64,000 nucleotides of DNA from Adiantum capillus-veneris (lineage: Eukaryota; Streptophyta; Polypodiopsida; Polypodiales; Pteridaceae). The notes under the pieces were generated by a model that searched no databases, was not told the origin of the DNA, and saw only the letters and a list, made by a program, of their open reading frames with translations. The stretch covers positions 157,207,293 to 157,271,292 of the forward strand of contig CM043958.1 of NCBI GenBank assembly GCA_014529385.2. The letters run 5' to 3'. Each line of letters starts with the position of its first letter. Position 1 is the stretch's first letter. Position numbers and translations under genes: made by a program. This document shows, in pieces, positions 1 through 10,406 of this stretch.

Positions 1-1212
1 CAAGCTGAACAGTTTTGCTGCGGGCTACCCAAGGAGATCCGGCGATACTGTTTGCAAAAGAATGCCGGCCTGCTGACGTACTCAATGGACAAGCAAGTGT
101 CTGCTCAACGTGGGCCAAACCAACCAAATGGTAACAAGAAGAAGGGGAAGCAGGGCGTTGAATACTACAAAGTGGGCAAATGTTAGCGGGGAGCAGGGGC
201 ACTTCTTACCAAGTGCCCTAACAAAGCGTCCAATCATCAGCTCGGGGATAAGCCAGAGAGTTCCAAAGCAGCAGAGGAGCGAGTAAAGAAAGGAAAGACC
301 AAAGCAAGACTAGTTTCGGACTTTGTGGGGACTAACCTAGAACAGATGAACGAAAGTACGGAGCTCTGCAGAGCGTGGGGCAAAGTACGAGATTAGGAAG
401 CCCTTCTTCTCCGATAGAGGAGCCAAGGACAACTTCATTTTGACTTAATTGGCGGCTCGACTTGGAATCATGCCCGAGGAAATGGGACCATCGGTAGAGG
501 TAGTTCTAGTGCCACTAGGACATGATGTTGCAATTATACCTGTCATAGGGAAATTTTGGTTGCATTGTCAGGGGTATGTAGGGCACGAGGACTTTTACAT
601 CATGCCTTTGGCAAGGTGTGACATCCTTTTGGGAATCCCCTCGTACCACAAGAATGGCGTGGCGGTCGGCTACAAGGCCAGAAAGGCAAGGTTGAAGAAC
701 GAGAAGGATAGATATGTTATTCTTGATGTGGCGAGTCCGTCCCACTTGTATCAGCTTTGGCCGTTTCAAAATTAATGAAATCAAGTCTTTTTGTTTAGTC
801 GATCTACTTGAATGAGTTAAATGACAATAAAACGTCAAATATGTTAGACCTAGAGAAGGACGACAAGACTTTTTGCAAGCTCAAGCAGATTGTTTCTCTA
901 AGGATTTGCGTGGAGAGTTACCTCCTTAGCGACTTGAAGATCACACGATTGATTTGATTTCCGACAAAGCTCTCAACAAAATCACCATCAAGAACAGGTT
1001 TCCAATACCCAAGATCGATGATACATTGGATAGGTTTTAGGGTTCTACATGCTTTACGAGAATCGACCTGGAAAGTGGCTATCATTTGATCAGGATCGCT
1101 CCTTGAGATGTATGTAAGACCGCGTTCAGGACGTCCTTCGGATTGTACGAGTAGTTGGTGATGCCTTTTGGTCTCACAAATGCGGTTCAATAAGATGATG
1201 GACATGACTTTT
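1..1212 (+). pseudogene. Element A: decayed Ty3/gypsy chromovirus gag-pol relic
   Basis: Plus-strand remains of a gypsy polyprotein in normal order. The gag end (1-180) reads like the capsid end of elements C and D. A broken zinc knuckle lies near 178-225 (first and last Cys kept, a TAG inside). Protease is at about 372-780, with the DFYIMPL and DILLGIP motifs that mark this family. The start of reverse transcriptase is at 918-1212 ([29 protein letters not shown] readable across stops). Several stops and frameshifts rule out function. The RT stops abruptly at 1212, where an LTR of element B begins, so A is the oldest layer at this end. The window edge cuts off its start. Confidence 0.85.
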
Positions 1213-1935
1213 TGTCACGTGCACATCTAACCCTATGTGCATGTGGACAAGCTACTTCATGACAAAGGTTCAGTCAGCCTAGCTTAGGAAGTGTTCTGGC
1301 ACTTTTGTGAGTCTGTTCGCAAACCGTGGATGTCCAGGCACTTAGAGTAGATGCATATCCTCTGGTTGCACACAGCATGATCCTTAGCATTACCATTAGA
1401 TTCCATCAGGAGCATTTTACAGTGCACAGAACCTATTTTCCCTATTTTAGCCATTTTTAATAAGTGACTTTGTTGGGAAATTGGGTAGGGCAATTCTGGT
1501 AAGTCACTATATAAGAAAACCTAGCGCTAGCACTTTGTGGCAGAAGAGGCAGCAGCCACCCACTGAAGTGTACCTTCTCAGCAAGACGGCAAGAGGACCC
1601 AACGTTTTCAAGCCACCAAGATCAGCCAGCGTTTTCTCAGCAAATGCAGATCAGCCCCAGTGTTTTGGAGTTCCTGATGAGATTGGCAACAGCATATCCC
1701 TTAGCGTTTTTGCAGCAAGACATCAGATGAGCCCTAGCGTTTTTGGACAGCAATTCAGCCTAGTGTTTTGCAGTTCCTCGGCGACGAGTACCATATTTGC
1801 ATCAGCGTTTTGCATTTTCAGCGCATAGACTCCGTATCGCAGCCCCCGAACCTCGCAGATCTCACTTTTCCACAATAGATCCTCGCCGCATGGTCATATC
1901 AGCCAGCATTTGCAGATTCAGCCTCTATCTCTTTG
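1213..1935 (+). mobile_element. Element B LTR, 5' (U3) part
   Basis: Starts TGTCACGTGCACATC and aligns by eye with the complete solo LTR at 19,314-20,479: shared stretches include GTGGACAAGCTAC, GGCACTTTTGTGAGTCT, GATGCATATCCTCTGGTTG and CCTATTTTCCCTATT. The U3 carries many spaced copies of AGCGTTTT. The R-U5 end seen in the solo LTR is missing; the sequence passes into a T run and the B leader at about 1936. It was inserted into the RT of element A. Confidence 0.85.
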
Positions 1936-2315
1936 CTTTTTTTTTTTTTGCTTGTTGCGATTGCACGTAACCCAAGTCCACTTGGGCGTGCCGATTTCTA
2001 ATCGTGTTTTTGAAGAGTGACAGGAAACCGAAGAAGAAGGGCTTGTCCAACCTCCCCTTGTGCCTCTTTTCACCCATTGAGAGCGGACCGTGCACTTAGC
2101 GGCCTGCCAATCGACGTGAGGTGGGAAAAAGAAACCTTGGTGTGGGCTGCCAAGGGGTGCGCCCGCGGAAAAGAGTAGAGCTCGGGTAAGAGAAGATCCT
2201 TCTCTAACACAGATTGCAAGCAAAAGAAGAACCTCAAGAACCTCAAGAACCCAAGAACCAAAGAATCACAAGAACCCAAGTTCCTTGTGAACTTAAGAAC
2301 CCAAGACTTCAGTGT
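1936..2315 (+). other. Element B untranslated leader, first copy
   Basis: A T run followed by GCTTGTTGCGATTGCACGTA and about 370 bp of leader that recurs at 4365-4598 and resumes at 21,263-21,407. It ends in a purine-rich AAGAACCTCAAGAACCC repeat just before the gag ATG. The primer-binding site that should precede it is missing in this copy. Confidence 0.75.
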
Positions 2316-3830
2316 ATGGTCATCACCGGAAGCGGAATGGATATTTCGCACGAAGGTGATGAGCATGGAAGTGGCGAAGAAGAATTTTCCCCACCGGGAG
2401 GTTTTTCCGACCCTCCCCCCTCCCCATCTACGCCAAGGATTGCACTAAATCCTATGGAGGCTTTGGTCAAGACGATGATGGACATGATGTTACAACAAGA
2501 AGCGCAGCGCGCTGCCTAGGATCGCGAGCGCGAAGAAAGAAAAGCAATCTTGGATTCTGAGCGCGAAGAAAGAAAAGTAGAATTGGACCGCGAACGCGAA
2601 GAAAGAAAAGCAGAAAGAAAGGCCGACTTGGAGCGTTAGCGCGCTTGGTAGTCGAGAAGCAAAGGGCAGTCTTGGAGAGTGAGCGCGAGCAAGCGCGCTT
2701 GGCGGCCGAAGAAAAAAGGGTAGCCTTGGAGCGTGAGCGTGAGCAAGCGTGCTTGGCGGCCGAAGAAAGAAAGACAGCTATTGAGCTAGAGCGTGAGCAA
2801 TCACGCGAAGCCCAACGAGTAGCGGCCGAAGACAGACGAGCGGCCTTGGAATTAGAATGTGAGGTGCAGTGAGACCAACGCATACAAGAGTTGGTCATAC
2901 ATGCACTCACCTCGAAACCCAAGCTGGCCAAAGACGTTGGTGGTTCATCAAGTAGCGCAAGCCAAGATTCGGACTCCAACAACCCCGTCACCGAGAAGTT
3001 GACATTCAGTAAGTATGACGGTAAGATGGACGGTAGTGTTATTCATTCTTGGTTGCATCAATTTAATGCTTATTTTGCGACAATTAAGAAGACAGGGAAT
3101 AGCAAGGTTTTAACGGCAGCCATATACCTTGCCGGTGATGCCATTAATTGGTACCACGCATGGCAAGAGGCAGAGTTGGCCGCGCACCTAGAGGAAGCCG
3201 GCGGAGACGCGTCCCTTTCATTCAATTGGGCCGACTTCCAAGACAAGCTCAAGGCGCGGTTTATGCCTTCTCAGTACCTAGCGCGGTTGAGAGAAGATTG
3301 GCGCAATCTCAAGCAGAATGGTATGCCAGTCATGTCTTTTTCTAACCGTGTTTTGCAGCTCGGCACCCAATTACGCAAATCTGATGATGAGCGCAAGGAG
3401 ACTTTCCTTTTGGGTTGGACGAATATATCAAGTTTGATGTAGAAGTCTTTGACCCCGTGGATCTCAACAAGGCGGTAGCAATTGCCCTCCCAAGAGATGA
3501 AGCACAACAAGGGAAAGCCCAAGGAGAACAAGTCGTCTCGATGTTCTTCTTAGACTTCTTAGAACCCTAAGGACGGTAAGAATGGTAAGAACGGTAACTC
3601 TTCTAGCCAATCTTTCTCTAATTCTTCGAAAAAGAACTCTAACAATGAAATTAAGGGTAAAGCTAAAACACCTGCTAAACCTAAGCTCGCCCCTGATGAA
3701 AAAGCCGCAAAAGGAAGTATAGGAGGATACAGAACGGCAGAAGAACAAGTCATTTATGCTAAGGAAGGTCGTTGTTATTAATGTCACGTCAAGGATCACA
3801 TTAAAGCGGCTTGTCCTAAGACAGCTCCAC
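2316..3830 (+). pseudogene. Element B gag (coiled-coil type), first copy
   Basis: The ATG at 2316 matches the start of the second copy (21,408). An acidic/proline N-terminus (SPPGGFSDPPPSPSTPR) leads into a long charged helix of EREREQARLAAEERKAA-like repeats (about 2510-2870). The retrotransposon gag domain follows (about 2891-3480; KLTFSKYDGKMD, IHSWLHQFNAYF, INWYHAWQEAE, LKARFMPSQYL), then an Asn/Ser/Lys-rich linker. A CX2CX4HX4C zinc knuckle at 3773-3814 has a TAA inside it. Gag would coat element RNA in cytoplasmic particles. A TAG at 2517, a frame change before 2645 and a frameshift near 3405 make it non-functional. Confidence 0.85.
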
Positions 3831-3871
3831 CTAAAAAACCTAAGGCAACCGCAGCAACCACAAGCACTTTT

Positions 3872-4032
3872 ATGAACCAAGCTGAATCTTCTCATGTCTC
3901 TAACACACACATTGATGAGTCTCTCATGAAGTGTTATGGTTATGTGGAGAGTCAACATTTTGTCATATTGTTTGATCCAGGCAGTATGCATGATGTGATT
4001 AGTGTCTCTCTTGGAGAGAGAGCCCGCCTAGA
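3872..4032 (+). pseudogene. Element B protease stub
   Basis: Short remnant of the aspartic protease: FVILFDPGSMHDVIS contains the D-P-G form of the catalytic D-[ST]-G triad. The same segment is longer in the second copy (22,930-23,100). It ends at ARLE and changes without spacing into LTR R-U5 sequence at about 4033, so protease end, RT, RNase H and integrase are all deleted from this copy. Confidence 0.75.
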
Positions 4033-4319
4033 ATGTACGAGATTTGTGCAATCAATAGCATAGACTTCTCTCGCTATCGAGAGAGAGGCCCTTGGAGGAG
4101 GGTTTGACAACTTTTTTGGTGTCGTATTCTTCTCTCTTCATCTCTCAGTCTCATCACCTTCATTCACAGTGTTTACCACTTTGTTTGTGATCATTTGCAC
4201 TCTTATCACTAAAGGAACAGAAGGCTCTCCCTTCCATAAGTAAAAGGAATCCTTGAGCACAGTTCGGAGCACTCATCTTGAGCAAAGTTCAACATTTACT
4301 TCCGCTGCACCTTACATTG
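4033..4319 (+). repeat. Element B LTR, 3' (R-U5) part
   Basis: Aligns with 20,190-20,479 of the solo LTR: TTGTGCAATCAATAG, GGAGGAGGGTTT, TCTCCCTTCCATAAG and the end CATCTTGAGCAAAG...CACCTTACA. The U3 half is missing. A primer-binding site follows directly. Confidence 0.85.
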
Positions 4320-4331
4320 GTATCAGAGCTT
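4320..4331 (+). other. Primer-binding site of element B (initiator-Met tRNA)
   Basis: TGGTATCAGAGC directly follows the LTR end. This is the complement of the 3' end of plant initiator tRNA-Met, the usual minus-strand primer of plant LTR retrotransposons. Confidence 0.9.
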
Positions 4332-4598
4332 TGGCAGTGTTCTAAATCACTCAAGGAAAGAACCACAAGTTTTTTTTTTTTTGCTTGTTGCGGTCGCACA
4401 TAACCCAAGTCCACTTGGGCTTGTCGATTCCTAATCGTGTTTTTTAAGAGTGACAGGAAACCCAAGAAAGAAGGGCTTGTCGAGCCTCCCCTTGTTTCTC
4501 TTTTCACTTATTAAGAGCGGACCATGCACTTAGCGACCGGCCAATCGACGTGAGGTGGGAAAAAGCAACCTTGGTGTGAGCGCAAGGCCGCCAAGGGG
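4332..4598 (+). other. Element B leader, second copy (interrupted)
   Basis: Second copy of the leader seen at 1936-2315 (T run, GCTTGTTGCGGTCGCACATA, CCAAGTCCACTTGGGC). It is cut at GGGGTGCGC by element C and resumes at 21,263 with CTACGGGAAAGAGAAGAGCT. Confidence 0.85.
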
Positions 4599-4603
4599 TG
4601 CGC
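4599..4603 (+). repeat. Target-site duplication TGCGC of element C, left copy
   Basis: TGCGC lies immediately before the C LTR and again immediately after its 3' LTR (21,258-21,262), with B leader continuing on both sides. The 5-bp length is normal for gypsy integrase. Confidence 0.92.
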
Positions 4604-5233
4604 TGTCACAAAGTGATGACGTGGTGGATAGCAGAAACCCTAATTTCTGGCTGGAACCCTAAAATTCCTACAAACCCTAAAAATTGCCAAAAACCCTAAT
4701 TTACAGTAAACCCTAATTTCTGGCTGAAACCCTAAATTCAGAAAACCCTAAAAATGCAGGCGCATGCTGACGTGGCAGTTGGTACGGAATTTCGCGTTTT
4801 GCGGCGGGATTTACGGCAGTATGCTTTTTAGCATCCACGCAATGAGAAACAGAGAGAAATTGCTTTTTGTTTTGAATTAGACTCTCTAAGAGAGAGAGAG
4901 AGAGCAGATGCTTTTGATTTTGAAATTTTTTGGGGCTCTGCTTTTGGGCATCCCTTGTACCTTTAAATAAGTGGCTTGGGCCTTCACTCTTCAGAGCATC
5001 TGGACGCAGAGTCTGAGAGTGAACCCCGAGTCACTCCCTTGTACTTTGAACTGATTAATATAAAAAAATATAAAAAGAAATACCGAAAGGGGCGCCAGTC
5101 TTTGGGGCCAATATCTCTAGGCACGGAACGCTGCCGGGCCAATGCAAATCTATTGTGATCTGTGAATTGTTTGAAGTGGTTATTTGGTGCTGTCGCGATT
5201 GATTCTTGACTTTGAGTGTCCAAGTCTGTTACA
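4604..5233 (+). repeat. Element C 5' LTR
   Basis: Begins TGTCACAAAGTGATGACG and ends CCAAGTCTGTTACA. U3 has seven AAACCCTAA telobox-like motifs between 4633 and 4753. A short GA tract (4894-4907), a TTTAAATAA box near 4963 and the shared AAAGAAATACCGAAAGGGGC module (about 5072-5112) follow. It matches the 3' LTR at 20,598-21,257, with more differences in U3 than in R-U5. Confidence 0.95.
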
Positions 5234-5234
5234 G

Positions 5235-5246
5235 TGGTATCAGAGC
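5235..5246 (+). other. Primer-binding site of element C (initiator-Met tRNA)
   Basis: TGGTATCAGAGC, one base after the LTR end. Confidence 0.92.
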
Positions 5247-5305
5247 ACGGCCGATTTCTCTTCTACGGGAAATCCGATCCCCAATTTTTTTTTTCCGCGG
5301 CACCT

Positions 5306-6730
5306 ATGGCTTCACGCAAGGATCAATCGACTCCCTCTGCATCTGGCGATGCGGCCAGGGATCACAACGAAGATTCCGGCAGAGAGTATGGCCCGCCTCG
5401 GCCTACTCAGGCGGAGCGGCGAGAGATGGAGCGTCGCTAGTTGATCGGCGATGCAACGAAGATGATGCTCAATTTTGCGAAGGACCCAAAATTTGCAAAA
5501 TATATGAGCGAGACTTCTTTTCAGGAAGTGCATGAGCAGTGGCGGAAAACCACTACACCCACTCTCAATAAACCTTCTGCTCACAAGAAATATTCAGAGA
5601 AGGAATTAGAAGAGGTGGTTGATGCACGGATCGCCCAGCTTTTTGACGCGCAAAAGAAAGCCAAAAAGCACGACAGAAAGCAGAAGAAAAGCACTGACTT
5701 CCCGGGATACTTGGGTCGTCAGTCAACTTTTGATAAGGCAAAGAAACAGAAGAAGTGTGCTCGATTTGAAGGAGTACCCAGTTCTTCTTCTTCTTCTTCT
5801 GACAGTTCTTCTAGCTCTTCCGATTCAAGCGAAGAAGACAGAAAAGGTAAAAAGCGAAGCAAGAAACAAAGCTTTGGAAAGGGCAAGAAAAAGGCAAAGA
5901 AGGCTAAATCTTGCCCAGAGCCTGACAGTTCTACTGAGGACTCGTCTACAGACAGCTCAGATTCTGATGATGGAAACTTCTATGCGAACAAGAAGAACTT
6001 TTACAAAGCCAACCAATATGACTTTCTCGAAGATAAAAGCAAGAAAGTCCGCGAGTTTAAGGAAGGTGGCCACTCGATCAAGTTTGATATCTTTTCAGGA
6101 TACTTAGATGGTTCGAAGGCTTTGTCGTTCATACAGCAGTTTGACATTGCTTTCGTGGGAGGACGCTATTGACAACACTCCAAGATTCGGAGAGCTACCT
6201 CTTACCTAAAGGGGAATGCTCGTACTTGGTGGTCCACGCTTCTTTTAAACAAGACTACGCCAGTTAAATGGCTGAAATTCAAAAAGCTTTTTATTTCTTC
6301 TTGGTTGACGCAAGAATATGAACGAGATATACGAGCTGCTTGGAAGCATCTGTGGATGACCAAGAAAGATACAATCAATGCTTGTTGTGAAAGATTCTGG
6401 AGCTCTTTTCTACCCGCCTCTTCATTCAAGAAGATCACGTTTAGAGAACAGATTGAGCGGTTCACCTTGGATCTACCTACAGAGATCCGAGATCACTGCT
6501 TGGAGCAGAAGTCAGCTTCTATTCAGGAGTTGATGAGTCATGCGAAGCGGGGCTTTGCCATTCACTTTGGCAGTCTGACTTACCCCACAGATGAGAACAT
6601 GACACAACGAGCTGAACAGACTTGTGGGAATGAAAGTAGAAAGAAAAAGAGCAACCCAGAGAAAAAGGATGCACGACCCAAGCTTACTCCTCAAGAGCGA
6701 GCTCGATTCATCAAAGAGGGGAAGTGCTTT
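5306..6730 (+). pseudogene. Element C gag, 5' part up to the element D insertion
   Basis: Starts MASRKDQSTP at the first ATG after the leader and stays in one frame for 475 codons with two in-frame stops (TAG 5438-5440, TGA 6170-6172). Layout: polar N-terminus, lysine-rich segment, a serine/acidic block (SSSSSSSDSSSSSSDSSEED, about 5780-5840), a second K/S/D block, then the gag capsid domain (about 6060-6560; FDIFSGYLDGSKALSFIQQF, WWSTLLL, RFWSSFLPASS). It is cut after K-C-F, the first Cys of the zinc knuckle, by element D; the reading frame resumes at 15,349. The Ser/Asp-rich tract is unusual next to the D gag and could be a phosphorylated or nuclear-targeting region, but that is a guess. 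Confidence 0.88.
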
Positions 6731-8061
6731 TGTAACCGGCCTGTACTTTCAAAAAGGGCGGTAGACTTTAGACTTAAACCTTATTTGCTTTCACCCATTT
6801 AATTTGTCGCCCACTTTACCTGTACTTTCAAGACACAACAAAGGGGAGAGGGATACAGTCTGCTAGATTGCACTTGTATAAGTAGACCGACACCAGATTG
6901 GCCCCTAACTTAGGCGCCCCTTTCGGTATTTCTTTATTGTTCAAAAGAGGGAATAAACGCTGTGGTTCCCTACAAGCTGCCCCGCACAAACTTGGCTGAA
7001 TTTCAACTGTTCCGGCCCGATTTCGGCAGCATAACTGTCCCCTCGCGTCCCCGAACGTCTTGGGGGTATTAGGGACCGTTTAGGGCCAAAACCCTAAACC
7101 TGCAAAAATACACAGCAGGCTGTAATTTACTGTTTCGGGCTCCGTTTCGCGTGCCGGTCGCATCCGTAGCAAGTTCTCGAGCTCCCACACCTGTAGGGCT
7201 ACTTACCCTTTGAATCGGACAAGATTTCTGGCGTGAAACCTCTCCGAATTCACCTGTACCTGCGGGGGATTAGCCGCTAGCTAATCCAGTACCTGTGCAA
7301 GAGGCTCTTGCCTCGGCAATCGCGCATGAACCCACACAAATGTACATTGGTCAATTGAAAGGTCCACTAGAGGGGCATCACATACTGCCATAGGGGAGAG
7401 AGAGGGCAGTGCGTAGCGCGTAGCGTGCTGGGCATCACTCCTGGCACCGCATTGTACATAGGAGGGAAAGGAAGCACTCCATAGCTCTTAACCTGTGACA
7501 AAACTGTAAAATGAGCCTTCTTCCTCCTAAATTCAGCGCCACTTCTTGTTGCATGAGGAAAGTGCACTAGAAGGTGCCACTTGGCACATTTACAAGCATT
7601 TTCCCGTTTCGGGGTTGTCGCCTAAAAATCTCCCAACCGGTTGCCCAGTTGACTTCATGGCAGAGTAAGAAAATGTTCCCCTTGTCATTCCGAAGGTAAT
7701 GACGCAAATACATTTTCAGGTCCGAAAATAGTTGTTCCCTAAATTTTAGGAGATGCTGCCATTGTATCTTTCTAGGTCATCTGACCCCCTTTGTACACTG
7801 CAGCCACACCCAGAACTGAAATGTAGCCTCTGTAGCAAAGGATTCCACTTTGGCAATGACCCCACTTTGGCTAACCATAGTCTTTGTCCAACCTTAGTGC
7901 TCTCTTGCCCTCAGGCCTGGACTCCCTCTGGACAGTTCCACACTAGCTATGCAATGCAGTGTAGTTAGATTTCCCGAGGGGTGTTTCCAAAAAGTGAAAG
8001 TAAATAAATAATAAGAAAGAAATCAACAAAAAGGATAGATAGTAGTCACACGCTGGTGACA
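6731..8061 (-). repeat. Element D 3' LTR
   Basis: Plus-strand start TGTAACCGGCCTGTACTTTC, end CACACGCTGGTGACA. It carries the shared CGCCCCTTTCGGTATTTC module at 6897-6938. Compared with the 5' LTR it lacks about 135 bp present at 14,264-14,398 but keeps about 90 bp near 7850-7945 that the other lacks. Confidence 0.93.
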
Positions 8062-8073
8062 TATCCCCCTCTT
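8062..8073 (-). other. Polypurine tract of element D
   Basis: Minus strand AAGAGGGGGATA abuts the 3' LTR, the expected plus-strand primer for reverse transcription. Confidence 0.85.
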
Positions 8074-8634
8074 GAAATCTCAAACGTCCTCGTTTGCATC
8101 TATGTCATACATGCTTACAGTCAACACTGAAGCATTCAACACCTGTCGACACATGTACGACACATACATGCTCATTGTCAACCCTAGAGTATTGAACACC
8201 TTGTCGACACATGTATTGCCTGCGTGTGAATCCTGTCCCAATGACATAGTGGTAGCTTCGCACTCTGCCATTGCTTTGAGTCACTAACTTTCCAATGACA
8301 AAATGGTAGCCACACATTTTGCCACTGTCTTATAGTACACGTTGGATCCCGTAACACTTTCGAGCATACCCAAACCAACAGTTTAAGAATGCAGTTACAC
8401 ATGTACTCTTTAATAGAAGCAATTACTGTATTCTTGACAAACTGACAAGAAATACTCACTTCTATAGCACTAAGCACACTTTTGGACATTCCATAAGAGC
8501 AATTGCCAAACTGACAATCTGTACAGCTCTAACATTCATGTAACAGGTATTTCATTTGAGCTCACTTTAAATACCATGTACATCATTTGTTTCAGAAGCC
8601 ATTGTCACACTGACAATCCATGTAGCTTTGAAAC
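8074..8634 (-). other. Element D 3' untranslated region with diverged tandem repeats
   Basis: Between pol and the polypurine tract. Two imperfect copies of a roughly 58-bp unit (CATACATGCT...GTCGACACATGTA) lie at about 8107-8217. A second unit (CCAATGACAWARTGGTAGC) is repeated at about 8238-8330. The short open frames here are by-products of the repeats. Confidence 0.6.
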
Positions 8635-9660
8635 TCAAGGGGTCAAGGTAGGTTGCAAATGGAAGGCTTCAAGGTAAAGTGATAACACAGTTGGTGACTC
8701 TGCAAGTTCACCTTCTTCCATCCACTTAGCATCCATTGGTGGATAGTTTCTGAACTTTACCAAGTAACGCCTAGCAACCTTGCCTTTCACTTTTCTTTCT
8801 TTATGTGCCAAAATCTGTTCCGGGACCAAGATCTCGTCAAGTTTCTCGACTTCCGGCTGATCTTCAGTTGGCATATCCTCTGGCACATCACCCACATAGG
8901 GTCTAAGAAGACTCACATGAAACGCATTGTGAATCTTCCAACTGTCAGGCAATTTCAGCCTATATGCAACATCACTGATTATGTCGCAGACTTGAAAAGG
9001 CCCATAGTAACGCATGCTGAGCTTTGGAAAGAGTCTTTCCTTGCCCTTCATCTTCTTTAACCTTGCCTTTTCAAAGCGTAAAAGCACCCAATCACCAAGT
9101 GAATATACTACTTCACGACGATGACGATCAGCTGCTTTCTTTTGCTTTGCCTAAGTCTTTTCTAAGGCCACTTTGACCTTCTTGTACATTTCATCCATGT
9201 CCTGAACATACTTATCTGCTTCAAATATCTTGTCCTTTGTATGCAGTATGGGAGGAACTTTCTTGCCACCTTCAACTATCTCTAAAGGTGCCTTGCGAGT
9301 TGATGAATGCACTGTATTATTGTATGCATACTCCACCAATGGAAAATACTGCTCCCACTTTCCTTTATGCTCTGACACTTAGCACTTCAGCAGATCTAGG
9401 ACAGTAGAATTTGCCTCTTTTGACTGCCCATCTGTTTGAGGATGAAATGACGAAGAGAATTTGAGCGTTGTGCCCATATTCTCAAACAAGCCTCTCCAGA
9501 ACAAACTTGTCATGCGTGGATTACGGTCGCTAACAATCGACTGTGGCATGCCATGATACTTGAAAATATTGCTCATAAACGTGCCATCTGATCTGGATTT
9601 ATCTTCTTCCTGACAGGAATAAAATGAGCCTTTTTGCTGAATCTGCAAATGATGGTCCAA
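8635..9660 (-). pseudogene. Element D integrase core, C-terminal part and chromodomain
   Basis: One frame with two in-frame stops (near 9379 and 9151). It contains the second catalytic Asp in IVSDRNPRMTSLFW and the region around the catalytic Glu (PQTDGQSKEANSTV). The relative of this site in element C reads GQSEIAN, so here Lys holds the Glu position. Then come the GPF region (SMRYYGPFQV) and WKIHNAFHVSLLRPY. The C-terminal chromodomain is ILVPEQILAHKERKVKG to AKWMEEGEL (about 8690-8840). Integrase inserts element cDNA; the chromodomain would guide it to chromatin. Confidence 0.88.
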
Positions 9661-10058
9661 ATACCATCGTTTCCTGTCTGCGTTCTCGGAAGATCAAAGA
9701 TAAAATCCATAGCAACACTTTCCCATGGTTTATCTGGAATAGGTAGTGGTTGCAACCCTGGTGCCTTTTGCCTGTCAAATTTGACCTTCTGGCAAATTAG
9801 GCATACTCGCACAAAGGCATCCATAGCAACACTTTCCCATGGTTTATCTGGAATAGGTAGTGGTTGCAATAACCCTGGTGCCTTTTGCCTGTCAAATTTG
9901 ACCTTCTGGCAAATTAGGCATTCTCGCACAAAGGCATCCACATCTCTTCTCAATGTAGGCCAGTAGAAGAATGTCTCAACCGCTTTAACCGTAGCATCGA
10001 TACCACGATGCCCTGCATACGGTGAGACATGAGTCTCTTCCATAACTTTGCGTCGCAA
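9573..10058 (-). pseudogene. Element D integrase: zinc-binding domain and core start, internally duplicated
   Basis: HVSPYAGHRGIDATVKAVETF then CLICQKVK gives the HHCC zinc-binding domain, followed by the first catalytic Asp region (VAMDFIFDLPRTQ). Thirty-eight to thirty-nine codons spanning the second CxxC and the linker to that Asp are present twice in frame (9707-9820 and 9821-9937), so the protein would carry two CxxC pairs. Frameshifts separate this part from the RNase H side and from the rest of the core. Confidence 0.88.
9707..9937. repeat. In-frame tandem duplication (114 and 117 bp)
   Basis: The segment beginning CCATAGCAACACTTTCCCAT occurs at 9707 and again at 9821, nearly identical except for a 3-bp TAA difference and single substitutions. 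Near-identity suggests the duplication is younger than the element. Confidence 0.95.
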
Positions 10059-10363
10059 CGCTTTGTGACAGACAATCTGCCATGCATCATCATGAACCCA
10101 TCTTTGAGAAGATAGTGTTCATGACGTTGTCCATCTATTAGCTGCTCGAAGACCCTTGCAAAATCTTCATCATTTTCATACTGTTCCCTCATATCATCAA
10201 GTTCATGATGATAAGCAATTGACACAGCTGAAATTTGTGGCTTCCTTGACAAGGCATCAACCACAACGTTCTTCTTGCCTTCCACATGCACAATCTGAAA
10301 ATGGAACATGGACAAGATATTTGCCCATCGCATATGCTTCTCAGATAACTTTGTCTGTGTCAA
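9950..10363 (-). pseudogene. Element D RNase H end to integrase start
   Basis: MRWANILSMFHFQIVHVEGK and VVDALSRKPQ are the conserved end of gypsy RNase H. A linker and the start of the integrase zinc domain follow. It is out of frame with the upstream RT-RNase H part because of a 37-bp duplication at about 10,333-10,406. Confidence 0.85.
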
Positions 10364-10406
10364 GAAGTATATGCTTCTCAGATAACTTTGTTTGTGTCAA
10401 GAAGTA
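10333..10406. repeat. 37-bp tandem duplication in RNase H
   Basis: TATGCTTCTCAGATAACTTT starts at 10,333 and again at 10,370. As 37 is not a multiple of three, it shifts the frame within RNase H (TQTKLSEKH appears twice). Confidence 0.9.

Noticed and set aside
1481-1828. 115-codon frame at the left
   Set aside because: Lies in the B LTR U3 and is not conserved in the solo LTR copy.
4320-4331. tRNA-like TGGTATCAGAGC sequences as tRNA genes
   Set aside because: Only 12 nt complementary to a tRNA 3' end, always next to an LTR; they are primer-binding sites.
4633-4757. Interstitial telomere
   Set aside because: The AAACCCTAA words are separated by unlike sequence, and the array is repeated in both LTRs of element C.
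8080-8489. Several overlapping frames of 63-101 codons
   Set aside because: Produced by diverged tandem repeats in the D 3' untranslated region.
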